Part shown: positions 1 to 7,500 of the stretch, piece after piece | Numbering within the stretch: position 1 is the stretch's first letter | Layout: every line of letters starts with the position of its first letter | From: Streptomyces hokutonensis | GTDB lineage: Bacteria > Actinomycetota > Actinomycetes > Streptomycetales > Streptomycetaceae | NCBI RefSeq assembly: GCF_000376565.1 | Contig: NZ_BARG01000044.1 | Span: 181,712 to 245,711 of the forward strand | Length of the DNA: 64,000 bases | Direction of reading: 5' to 3' | Made by a program: the position numbers and the translations under genes | Notes under the pieces: generated by a model | Seen by the model: the letters and a program-made list of their open reading frames with translations, nothing else | Database searches by the model: none | What the model was told of the DNA's origin: nothing

Positions 1-1
1 C

Positions 2-73
2 CGGAACCGCGGAATCCACGCAGCAGCGGAGATCGACGAGCGAGCCAAGGCCGTACTCGAACGAGTAGCCTGA
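2..73 (+). CDS. C-terminal end of an unidentified protein (cut by window edge)
   Basis: An open frame runs from the first bases of the window to TGA at 71-73 and gives 23 residues ending in AVLERVA. The peptide is Ala/Glu-rich and probably helical. Nothing in so short a tail identifies the protein. The next gene starts 75 bases downstream on the same strand. Confidence 0.4.
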   Translation, partial: RNRGIHAAAEIDERAKAVLERVA

Positions 74-148
74 CGGCGCCGTGATGGCGAGGACGAGCAC
101 GGTACAGCCGTGCCTCCCGCTCTGCTCTAAACCGAGAAGGGGAAAGCC

Positions 149-634
149 GTGTCCGCACAGTCCATTGAAGTGCCTGTCGTCGCCACAGTGGTTGGAGGCC
201 ATACCGGGCGGCTCGACGACTTCAAGGGCGGCGTGGAATCGATTATTCGATTGCGGCCGGACTACCCGGTGGAGACCCTGCAGGGCATCGAGGAGTTCTC
301 GCACCTCCAGGTCACCTGGTCCTTCAACTTTGGGTCCCCTGATGACGTAGCCCTGCACGCCCGTAGCCCACGGGACAATCCGGCGTGGCCGGCGACCGGC
401 ACGTTCGTACACCACAACCACCGGCGGCCAGCTCGGCTGGCGACCTCGTTTCCTCGACTTCTCCGCGTTGACGGGCGCGATCTGCACGTGACCGATCTCG
501 ACGCAGATGAGGGTACGGAGGTGGTGGATCTGGTGGCGGTGTTCGAGGAGATGCTTCCTCGCGGCCCCATTACTCAGCCCTCTTGGCCGAGCGAGATGCT
601 GACGGACTACTGGCGAAACGCCACCGAACGCTGA
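149..634 (+). CDS. trmO: TrmO/TsaA-family tRNA-modification protein (UPF0066)
   Basis: This 161-residue protein starts at GTG 149 behind a GAGAAGGGGAAAG ribosome-binding region. It has the signature of the TsaA/TrmO family: an N-terminal beta-barrel start, the segment GIEEFSHLQVTWSF, and a block with RSPRDNP and GTFVHHNHRRPARLATS. In E. coli TrmO uses S-adenosylmethionine to N6-methylate t6A37 of threonine tRNAs. This protein is shorter than E. coli TrmO (about 235 residues) and lacks its C-terminal extension, as is common for short actinobacterial and archaeal members. The family call is firm. The exact tRNA substrate is inferred. Confidence 0.8.
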   Translation: MSAQSIEVPVVATVVGGHTGRLDDFKGGVESIIRLRPDYPVETLQGIEEFSHLQVTWSFNFGSPDDVALHARSPRDNPAWPATGTFVHHNHRRPARLATSFPRLLRVDGRDLHVTDLDADEGTEVVDLVAVFEEMLPRGPITQPSWPSEMLTDYWRNATER

Positions 635-991
635 AACGGCGGAATTGGTCGTCACCGCGCCCCCTTGGAGAGTGTGGAGCCGATCAACGGCTCCGACGCT
701 CGGTAGCGTCGGCGACCTGCTCTCCGGCGGTACGCAAAGAGCCAGCCGCGGCCTGACGGCTTGGCTGCGTTGCAGGGATACCTATTCCTGGTCCAGCTTC
801 TGCCCGCCAGGTTGGTCCTACCCGCGAGCAGGAGCGGTGCCACCCTGCGGAACATCGTCATGGGCTCATCGCATCGTGTGCCCCGGCCTCGGACCAGGGG
901 AATTCGGAGGGGGAAAAATCTGTCAAGGGGGGAAACTGGAGGGGGAATTGAGGCCATGATTGGATTCCGCCCACCAACAGAGGTCAGACTC
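635..991. other. Intergenic stretch without a recognisable gene
   Basis: Frames here have poor Streptomyces third-position GC bias and no family signature. The last 60 bases carry purine-rich GGGGGAAA and GGAGGGGGAA runs before the XRE-family gene and probably contain its promoter and leader. Confidence 0.5.
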
Positions 992-2233
992 ATGCCAGAT
1001 CCGTTCGCCGACTTGCTCCTCCAACTTCGGCAAGATGCGGGCAGAACGCAGGAGGAGCAGGCAGAGGCGATTAACGTGGTCTCCGGCCGGGAGACCATGA
1101 CCCGCCGAGAGATCAGTCGTTATGAGAACTTTGAGACCATTCCCACCAATCACACGATCGGCCATATTGCGGTGGCCTGTGGTGTCCCTTGTGGGGAGCT
1201 ACAGCAGTTGGCGAAGGAAGCCCGCGCTCGGAAGGGAAGGGGGCGTGCCAATGCAGGGGAGGATCAGGACGTCGTGAAGCGCCGCACTTTGCTGGGTGGC
1301 GCTGCGATCGGCGTGAGCGCAGCTGCCGAGCCCTGGGGGCGCCTCGCATTCGCTCTCCGCAAGGGGGCCAAGATCGATAGGGTCGCTGCCATCGCGCTCG
1401 TCGACCGGGCCGCTGATCTGCACGTTCAGGAACTCAGCCTCAGCGCCCGGCGGCTACAGAACACGGTTGAGTCGCATCTTGACGCGATCACCGCGGCCTT
1501 ACCTCATGCCGGCGAGCATGAACGCGCGCTCACCATCGCGGCCGGGGAGACCGCCGCCCTGGCCGGATGGGTGGCCTGGGACCTGGGGGAGTGTGACAAA
1601 GCCGACGCCTACTACAAGGTCACGTCGCAGTGTGCGTCGACCGCTGGGCACCCTCCACTCCGAGCTCTGGCCTTGACCTACGCCAGCTACGGCACCTCGA
1701 CGCCGAGGGCGAAGGCTGAACTCCTCTCCCAAGCGGCCAGGGACGTACGAGGCCATGGCAACGCAACGGCTGCCGCCTGGGTCCTGGGCAGGCATGCCGA
1801 GGAAGCTGCGGCGGCCGACGATGAGGTGGGTGCACTCCGGGCGTTGGAGCGAGCGCGGTTCGTCTACGACTTCGCGGATCACACCAGCGAGCAGGCATGG
1901 GTTCGGTTTGTGACCCCATACCGCATGGACTCGTTGGCGCTCTCCGTATACGGCCAGCTGAGGCGTCCCGAACTCACGTCCACAGCTGATACCGCACTCG
2001 ACCGCCTCGGAGGGGAACTTTCGGACGGGGGCGTCGTGGTTCTCGGCGATCTTGCTTCGGCGCTCCTGCGCGGGGGCGACGTCGACCAAGGCGTCTACGT
2101 GTCACATCAGTTCGTCGTGGCGGCTCAGGCTAAGCCCAACACGATGGGCAAGGAGCGCGCATCAGCCATCGCTGCTTCCCTTCCGGCAGGAGAGCAAGAA
2201 CTAGCCCTTCACCTCGCGCAATTCGCAGCATGA
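992..2233 (+). CDS. XRE-family helix-turn-helix regulator with C-terminal repeat region
   Basis: The 413-residue product begins with an XRE-type HTH of about 70 residues (DLLLQLRQDAGRTQEEQA through REISRYENFETIPTNHTI). A KRRTLLGGAAIG linker follows near residue 90, then about 300 helical residues resembling degenerate tetratricopeptide repeats. This layout is common in large Streptomyces XRE regulators that sense a ligand or partner through the C-terminal helical part. ATG 992 is preferred because it opens directly on the HTH. ATG 956, in frame and behind GGAGGGGGAA, would add 12 residues and cannot be excluded. The target is unknown. Confidence 0.75.
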   Translation: MPDPFADLLLQLRQDAGRTQEEQAEAINVVSGRETMTRREISRYENFETIPTNHTIGHIAVACGVPCGELQQLAKEARARKGRGRANAGEDQDVVKRRTLLGGAAIGVSAAAEPWGRLAFALRKGAKIDRVAAIALVDRAADLHVQELSLSARRLQNTVESHLDAITAALPHAGEHERALTIAAGETAALAGWVAWDLGECDKADAYYKVTSQCASTAGHPPLRALALTYASYGTSTPRAKAELLSQAARDVRGHGNATAAAWVLGRHAEEAAAADDEVGALRALERARFVYDFADHTSEQAWVRFVTPYRMDSLALSVYGQLRRPELTSTADTALDRLGGELSDGGVVVLGDLASALLRGGDVDQGVYVSHQFVVAAQAKPNTMGKERASAIAASLPAGEQELALHLAQFAA

Positions 2234-2302
2234 GCGCCCCGTCGTGGAGGACGCGGGCGATCGCGGGCAACGAATGACGTCGTACGGCGGGCTCAGCAAT
2301 TC

Positions 2303-2626
2303 TCAGACCGATTTCGTTTCCTCGGCAACCCAGGAGAGGTACGCCTCCGACCCCCCGGTCACGGGCAGTGTGATCCACTGGGGAACGTCGTACGGGTGGT
2401 TCTCGTGTAGCCAGGCTTCCAGTGCTGGGAGGCGGTCTGTCGTGGTCATGTACGAGATCCGCCACTCCTGCGCTGCCGCGATCTTGCCCTCCCACCAGTA
2501 GTACGCGGCGACCGGCGCATCGATGTGAACGCCGGCTGCCAACTTGCTCTCAACCGCACCTCGGGCCAGCGCCTTCGCCAGCTCCTCGTCGTCGCTGGTC
2601 GTCTGCGCGATCACGATGTCGGTCAT
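2303..2626 (-). CDS. cutA: CutA divalent-cation tolerance protein
   Basis: The 107-residue protein matches CutA1 in length and pattern. It has the N-terminal strand DIVIAQTTSDDEELAKALARGAVE, a core with AAYYWWEGKIAAAQEWRISYMTT, then the ENHPYDVPQWITLPV and YLSWVAEET segments. CutA1 forms a very stable ferredoxin-like trimer linked in E. coli to copper and other divalent-metal tolerance. The cysteine usually seen in the ARCVAACV-type helix is missing (RGAVESKLAAG), so classical metal binding there is doubtful. ATG at 2626 is chosen because it starts the conserved first strand and has GAGGCA upstream. Confidence 0.9.
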   Translation of the reverse strand: MTDIVIAQTTSDDEELAKALARGAVESKLAAGVHIDAPVAAYYWWEGKIAAAQEWRISYMTTTDRLPALEAWLHENHPYDVPQWITLPVTGGSEAYLSWVAEETKSV

Positions 2627-3082
2627 GCCACTGCCTCTCAAGCCGGGAGTAACCCGACTCTATCCAGCGGCGTCCCGTGGGCACGCAGGTGCCAGGCTAT
2701 GCCGCAATCAGAATGGGTACGGCCCTGATCGAGCCTCACGGGTGAGACGAGGATGTGTCGTGTTGCCCCGGCTTCAACGTCGAATGTGAGATGAGGCAGC
2801 ATACCCGGGCCAAAGGGCCGTAACTATCTACACCTCATCGTCGTGAGCTAGGGATTCGCCCACGGCAGACAAGAAAGCGCGCCGAAAAACTGGATAGTTG
2901 CGTCAGGACTATGTCAACGTACAACGTCCCGCAAAAACCAGGTCAACCGGTGCTGCCGTTCGAGTGCGATGAGGATTCCGAAACACCTCGGAATTACGCG
3001 TCGCGTGGATCGGTCCTCTGGCGTGGCTGCTACTTCGGAGGTCTGTCTGTCTGATTCCGCTATCCGATCTGCCCGCTTCACT
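2627..3082. other. Gene-poor stretch next to integration module
   Basis: No frame on either strand shows a family signature or consistent codon bias. Base composition is noticeably more AT-rich around 2760-3000 than in the neighbouring genes, as expected for decayed or horizontally acquired spacer DNA. Confidence 0.4.
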
Positions 3083-3403
3083 TCACCCGTGCTCTTTGCC
3101 ATCGGAGGACTGAACGCTTGGGTCGGCCAGGCGGCAGGTAACTACCTTGCGGTCTCCACCGGGCTCTGTGTCTGCGTCTGTGCGGCTGGCCTTTTCGGCG
3201 AAGACCTCTTGCAACGAGGGTACCGGGGCGATCGTGTCGTCCTCGCGTACGTGGCACAGCACCCAGGGGTCGTGTCCCGTGTCGTGGTGTAGGGGATCAA
3301 GCGTTGCGCGTTCCGGTACGAGGTCCCTGACGATCTTTGGAGGGGCGGCAGTCCACGAGGCGCCCTGTTGAGGCGAGTTGAGTACCTGGTCTGGCCGATC
3401 CAC
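3083..3403 (-). CDS. Hypothetical protein, possibly truncated
   Basis: The reverse frame starts at GTG 3403 and gives 106 residues. The central part, around HDPWVLCHVREDDTIAPVPSL and EVFAEK, reads like a real soluble protein with consistent codon usage. The ends look irregular. I do not recognise a characterised family. It lies among gene fragments upstream of the integrase module and may itself be the surviving part of a longer gene. Confidence 0.4.
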   Translation of the reverse strand: MDRPDQVLNSPQQGASWTAAPPKIVRDLVPERATLDPLHHDTGHDPWVLCHVREDDTIAPVPSLQEVFAEKASRTDADTEPGGDRKVVTCRLADPSVQSSDGKEHG

Positions 3404-3434
3404 CGTCCCCGACCTGTGGATTCCGACGCCTTGA

Positions 3435-3656
3435 TTCGGCTACACCACCCGGCGGGACGCCATCCACCCAGGCGCCACAACTCGGCAAGTGGCACAGGCC
3501 CTCGGTGTTGCCGAGCGCCGCGTCACGGTGAATCTCGACCGGCTTGCGGGCGACGGCCTTCTAGTGGTCGCCGCGGACAACGAGCCCGGGGCCTTGCGCT
3601 CGTACCTTCTTCCCCCTCCCGCCGATGGCGAGCCCAAGCAGACGTCGGGTACGTGA
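3435..3656 (+). pseudogene. Helix-turn-helix protein remnant
   Basis: Between in-frame stops at 3432 and 3654 a frame encodes a winged-HTH-like segment: TRQVAQALGVAERRVTVNL, DRLAGDGLLVVAADN, then LRSYLLPPP. That is helix-turn-helix followed by a hairpin wing, as in small actinobacterial regulators. No start codon or ribosome-binding site precedes it, and the upstream part is missing. A second short frame at about 3626-3721 (MASPSRRRVRDAARNIADD) overlaps its end and may be its shifted continuation. Confidence 0.4.
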
Positions 3657-3715
3657 CGCGGCGCGCAACATAGCCGACGATCGCCGGTTGGCCAAACCGG
3701 CGCTTCTTCGGACCA

Positions 3716-4390
3716 TTGAATGACCAGGGGACGCCGAGGCGTCCCGATGTCTCGCGTGAGGAGTCAAGTGGCTTGTCGCAGCTCGCAATAGACGAATCGT
3801 CCTTGCTCTCTGCGGACCACGTCCGCTCCCTTCTGGAATGGATCCAGGAGGAATCTCCGGGAGCGGTCTTCTCCTTCCTCGCCTCCATGGCGGGCACCGC
3901 GCTGTCGCCGGGCGAGGCGGCCTCGGTTCGGGTGCATGATGTGACGCTTCCGGACGGGGAGTTCGGGGAGGTGCTGGTCCGCGCCGGCGAGGGCCGGAAG
4001 GTTCCTGTCTCCCCGGACCTCGTGGGCGTGCTGAGGCGGTGGATCGACAGGGCGGACTTGAAGACTGGCGATCTGTTGTTCCCCGGTGAGCGGGGTGGGC
4101 CGTTGTCGTCCTCCGAGTACCGGAGGGTGTGGAGGCAGGCTCGTCAGGCGGTGTTGAGTCCGGACGAGGTGCAAGCGGGCTTGGGGGAGCAGGTCTCCTG
4201 TCTGCGTGATTCCTGTCTGGACCGCTGGCTCAAGGCGGGCGTTCCGGCGTGGGGCGTCGCTGAGTGGGCTGGTGTGAGCGCGAGTTGGGTTGCGCTGCGT
4301 TACCCGCATCGCTTCAGACTGGAAGACGTCGAGATCGACTGGGACCATCTGGAAGAGATCATGGGCCTTCGGGACACCTCCGAACGGTAA
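3716..4390 (+). CDS. Tyrosine-recombinase-like protein with degenerate active site
   Basis: The frame starts at TTG 3716 and gives 224 residues. The fold of a tyrosine recombinase catalytic half is recognisable: an N-terminal helix pair (SADHVRSLLEWI), FLASMAGTALSPGEAASVRVHDV in place of the first-arginine helix, the beta hairpin, and a C-terminal RDSCLDRWLKAGVPAWGVAEWAGVS segment ending in RYPHRF. Catalytic residues are mostly absent: ALSPGE replaces the usual GLR-GE arginine and CLRDSCL replaces H-x-x-R. It may be a non-catalytic relative used as a DNA-binding accessory factor, or a decaying integrase. It precedes the excisionase and integrase genes on the same strand. A 55-bp fragment of a close copy lies at 32011-32065. 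Confidence 0.55.
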   Translation: MNDQGTPRRPDVSREESSGLSQLAIDESSLLSADHVRSLLEWIQEESPGAVFSFLASMAGTALSPGEAASVRVHDVTLPDGEFGEVLVRAGEGRKVPVSPDLVGVLRRWIDRADLKTGDLLFPGERGGPLSSSEYRRVWRQARQAVLSPDEVQAGLGEQVSCLRDSCLDRWLKAGVPAWGVAEWAGVSASWVALRYPHRFRLEDVEIDWDHLEEIMGLRDTSER

Positions 4391-4618
4391 TTCCCGTCCC
4401 GCGCTCCGGCCGACGCGCCGAGCGCGGGGCCACCCGCCGTGCGCATCCCGAACTTCGGCGGTCCACGCCTCGCTGCCGCCATCACATGACGATGTCCTTC
4501 GGCGATGAGGTCTCACTGTCCCGACGGGGCTGGTTGACCTTCGTCCCGGACCACCCGACAGCCGGCTGAATCGATGCGTCGGCCTGGCCTATCCCACTCT
4601 GTTCCCGAGGACTCGCGC

Positions 4619-4825
4619 ATGCCTGCCCGTTTGCTGTCCATCCCCGCTGTCGCCGCCGCCCTGGACGTCGACCGCCGCACCGTCTACCGCTTCATCGCCG
4701 CCGGAGACCTCCCCGTCGTCGATCTGCGTACCGGGACGGAACGCTCCCGCGTCCGTGTCCCCGCTACTGGGCTTGAGGAGTTCATCGCCAAAAGGCTGGT
4801 TGCTTCCCCGCGCACTCGCCGGTGA
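4619..4825 (+). CDS. Excisionase-type helix-turn-helix protein
   Basis: ATG 4619 opens a 68-residue protein with the MerR-like winged helix typical of Xis and recombination directionality factors: LSIPAVAAALDVDRRTVYRFIAAGDLPVVDLRTGTERSRVRVPATGLEEFI. Small proteins of this form sit immediately upstream of the integrase in actinomycete integrative elements and bias the reaction towards excision. Here the integrase follows on the same strand within 70 bases. No conventional ribosome-binding site stands out. Function is inferred from fold and position. Confidence 0.75.
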   Translation: MPARLLSIPAVAAALDVDRRTVYRFIAAGDLPVVDLRTGTERSRVRVPATGLEEFIAKRLVASPRTRR

Positions 4826-4891
4826 TTTCTCTCCACCAGTCCGGCCCTCACCCATTCCGAACGAAGGAGTAGTACCGCGTACCTGCGCAAA

Positions 4892-5980
4892 TTGCAGTCC
4901 GGCAAGTGGCAGGCGACCGTACGCAACCGGTCAGGAGACCGGTTCAGCGAGTCCTTCCCCCTCAAGACCCAGGCGCGGGCTTGGGGCATCGAGCTGGAGA
5001 CCCAGTTCGCCCGCGGAGGCATGCGCGACCCGCGCGCCGGCGAAATCACATTCCAGGAGTGGCACGATCGATGGTGGAACGCACGCATCGTCGAGCCTCA
5101 TACCCTGAGGGGTGACGCGTCCAGCATCAAGAACCACGTCATGCCCTACTGGGCGGACTGGGAGATGCGGGCCATCACCCGTATGGATGTCCAGAGCTGG
5201 ATCCGCTCCCTGGTCGAGAAGGGGGCGGGGGCCTCCGCGATCAAGCGGGCATACAACCTGACGTCGTCCATCATGCGCGCGGCAGTGGACGACGACGTGA
5301 TCGCGGTGAGCCCGTGCCGCAGCATCGACCTGCCAGCCATCGCGGTCAAACCGCCGCAGTGGTTCACGCCAGACCAGGCGCAGAGCATCCTCGACGGACT
5401 CGCCCCCGCCTGGCGGACGATGTGCTTGCTCGGCTTCTACACCGGACTGCGTTGGGGTGAACTCTCCGGCCTGCACCGCCACCGCATCGACACGCGGCGC
5501 TCGCGACTGTTCGTGGTCGAGGTCAACACCAAGAGCGGCATCAAGGAGTATCCCAAGAGCTCCAAGAGCCGTCGGGAAGTCCCTCTCCCGCCCCACGTCC
5601 TGGAGGCCCTCGAACGCCACATCCACCGGCTCGACCGCGACGCGGTGGTGTTCACCACCATCACCAAGGGCCGCACCGGGCGCCTGCTCGCCGACAGTAA
5701 CTGGCGCCGGCAGACGTGGTGGCCTGTCGTCGAGGCCGCCTACCACTTCGGCGACGACGGTGAGTTGCAGCTCGTCCCGCACTATCCGCCGCACTCCATG
5801 CGCCACACCTGCGCCTCGTGGCTGGTCCAGAAGGGAGTCTCGCTCTACGAGGTCCAGCACCTCCTCGGCCACGAGAGCTTTCAGACCACCCAGCGCTACG
5901 CCCACCTCCAGCCGGACGCCCACAAGGCCGTCCTCGGAGCCTGGGAGCGTATGGAAACCCCGCTCACCATCGCCGCATAA
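4892..5980 (+). CDS. Tyrosine integrase (site-specific recombinase)
   Basis: The protein of about 362 residues has the phage-type integrase order: N-terminal SAM-like and core-binding domain, then the catalytic domain. Catalytic residues are visible: Arg in YTGLRWGELSGL, His and Arg in HSMRHT, His in LLGHES, and the nucleophile Tyr in RYAHLQP. It would integrate and excise the local element. The start is odd. The strong Shine-Dalgarno GAAGGAG at 4863-4869 is followed in frame by ACC GCG TAC CTG CGC, where relatives begin M-A-Y-L-R-K. No ATG or GTG exists, so CTG 4883 or TTG 4892 must be used. Mutation of the original start is possible. Confidence 0.9.
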   Translation: MQSGKWQATVRNRSGDRFSESFPLKTQARAWGIELETQFARGGMRDPRAGEITFQEWHDRWWNARIVEPHTLRGDASSIKNHVMPYWADWEMRAITRMDVQSWIRSLVEKGAGASAIKRAYNLTSSIMRAAVDDDVIAVSPCRSIDLPAIAVKPPQWFTPDQAQSILDGLAPAWRTMCLLGFYTGLRWGELSGLHRHRIDTRRSRLFVVEVNTKSGIKEYPKSSKSRREVPLPPHVLEALERHIHRLDRDAVVFTTITKGRTGRLLADSNWRRQTWWPVVEAAYHFGDDGELQLVPHYPPHSMRHTCASWLVQKGVSLYEVQHLLGHESFQTTQRYAHLQPDAHKAVLGAWERMETPLTIAA

Positions 5981-5983
5981 AAC

Positions 5984-6014
5984 CTTCGCCCTGTCCTTCC
6001 CGGGCAGGGCGAAG
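5984..6014 (+). terminator. Hairpin terminator after integrase
   Basis: A 13-bp stem (5984-5996 with 6002-6014, one G-U pair) and a 5-base loop begin 3 bases after the integrase stop. Stem sequence is CTTCGCCCTGTCC against its complement. No long T-tract follows, as is usual in Streptomyces. Confidence 0.8.
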
Positions 6015-6040
6015 TCGTCTCCGCGCTGGTCCGGGAAGGA

Positions 6041-6316
6041 TCACCCACGAGCGGCGTTCGGGTCGTCGTCGGGACGAGTCCAGCGGCCGTTGGTGTCGGG
6101 ACACTGGTAGGCGTAGGCATCGATCTTCGCCAGCTCACGCCATACTTCCCGCCCGGCCGGCGGGCCCGGCAGAGTGCACAAGGGGCCTAGGAGCGGGTCG
6201 AGTTGTTCCGTATACGCCTCGGCCCACTCCAGACAGTTCGCCTCGTCCGCCGCGACCGGTGCGACGGTTCGACTGCGTCGCAGGGCGTCGGCCGGCTCTG
6301 GCGCCCGCTCGGGCTC
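6041..6316 (-). pseudogene. Remnant of a small hypothetical gene
   Basis: The reverse frame between stops at 6319 and 6041 encodes about 91 residues including ANCLEWAEAYTEQLDPLL, GPPAGREVWRELAKIDAYAY and QCPDTNGRWTRPDDDP. This looks like the C-terminal part of an actinomycete hypothetical protein seen near integrative elements. There is no ATG, GTG or TTG start or ribosome-binding site, so it is read as a 5'-truncated remnant convergent with the integrase. Confidence 0.4.
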
Positions 6317-6321
6317 TCAGT

Positions 6322-6497
6322 ATTGCGCTGGGCCGCACCCTGGACGGGCAGGTGGACGCCGCGCTGCTGGACGGGCCAGGGCGGTCAACCGTGCCTATAT
6401 GGCCGACTACATTGCCCAGTACGGCGACCTCGCCGCCGAGGCCGGGCAGCTGACCCATCCATCAGCTGTCAACGGCCCTTGGCGACGTAGAAATTGA
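6322..6497 (+). pseudogene. Frameshifted remnant of a small helical protein
   Basis: Two adjacent frames each hold part of one apparent protein: ALGRTLDGQVDAALLDG up to about 6380, then RAVNRAYMADYIAQYGDLAAEAGQL to about 6470. A frameshift lies between them near 6381. No start codon or partner gene is evident. It is debris between the integrase and the hydrolase operon. Confidence 0.35.
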
Positions 6498-6635
6498 ACA
6501 TACGCGACGCCATTTGACGCCACTGTATCGATCTGGGCGCACGGAAACACGCAGACTCAGTACGGCGGAACCATACGACTCTAAGCTGCGTGGTGGAGCC
6601 TGTGGGCCGACGACATCTACTTCCGGGGGACCGAC

Positions 6636-7496
6636 ATGCGAATCGTCGGGGTGCATGGAGTTGGCAACTATAGACCGAACCAGACACCCGAAGAGGTACG
6701 ACGGGATTTAGGCAGCGTGTGGCATCGCCACTTGCTGCGCGGAGCGGCGGCCGATCTCGTCAGACAGAGTGAGGTCTCGGTCACGTATTACGCGCACCAC
6801 CTGGCGCCCCGCGGTATCCAGGGAGTTGACGACTCCGTTGACCGTCTTCCTGCCGAGGTGAGGGAGCTCGTCGAAGTGTGGTTGGAAACCTTGGTCGGGG
6901 AGGCGAACGGGTCGCAGGGGTGGGCTACGCGGCCACTGCGACAAACGTTGGGTTGGCTGGCGCAGTCCCGGCGCCTGGGGAAGCCCGCGGTGGAGAAGTT
7001 CGTCTGCACCTTCTTCCGCGAGGTCGCGACCTACCTCGCAGCGGACGGATCTGTGCATCCTGCGCGTCGTGCAGCCCAAGAGGAAGTGGCCGACGAGATA
7101 CGCCGGAAGGTGCCCCAGGTGGTGATCGCACACTCTCTCGGCTCGGTTGTCGCCTACGAGGCGCTATGGGCACATCCGGACATTCATGTCGACCTCTTCC
7201 TGACGGTTGGATCGCCATTGGCTTTGCCACATGCGGTTCTGCACCGTCTGGAACCGGCGGCAATCGGTGCGGGCCGGGGCGCGCGCCCGCCAGGAGTACG
7301 CAAGTGGGTGAACATCGCCGATCCCGGGGATCTCGTGGCCATTCCCCGTGGCGCCATCCCGCGCCACTTCGCGCAGGTCGAACCAGAGGACGCGGAGAAA
7401 GCCATCCACGCGTTCGACTTTCACAAGGCGGCAAATTACCTGGCTTGCGCTGCGACGGCGCGGGCGTTGTCCGATCTGGGGCCCGGGAGGAACTGA
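6636..7496 (+). CDS. Alpha/beta-hydrolase (lipase/esterase-like), first gene of caspase-STAND-WD40 operon
   Basis: ATG 6636 opens a 286-residue protein. The first strand, MRIVGVHGVGNYRPNQ, carries an oxyanion-hole-type HG motif. The nucleophile elbow is IAHSLGS with Ser167. Acid and base candidates are the Asp residues in NIADPGDLV and His in AFDFHKAANY. The fold therefore looks complete and catalytic; a lipase, esterase or protease role is inferred. There is no signal peptide or membrane segment, so it should act in the cytoplasm. Its TGA (7494-7496) is 4 bases before the GTG of the caspase gene, indicating one operon. In conflict systems such a hydrolase could be an effector or a substrate activated by the protease. 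Confidence 0.75.
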   Translation: MRIVGVHGVGNYRPNQTPEEVRRDLGSVWHRHLLRGAAADLVRQSEVSVTYYAHHLAPRGIQGVDDSVDRLPAEVRELVEVWLETLVGEANGSQGWATRPLRQTLGWLAQSRRLGKPAVEKFVCTFFREVATYLAADGSVHPARRAAQEEVADEIRRKVPQVVIAHSLGSVVAYEALWAHPDIHVDLFLTVGSPLALPHAVLHRLEPAAIGAGRGARPPGVRKWVNIADPGDLVAIPRGAIPRHFAQVEPEDAEKAIHAFDFHKAANYLACAATARALSDLGPGRN

Positions 7497-7500
7497 CGAA

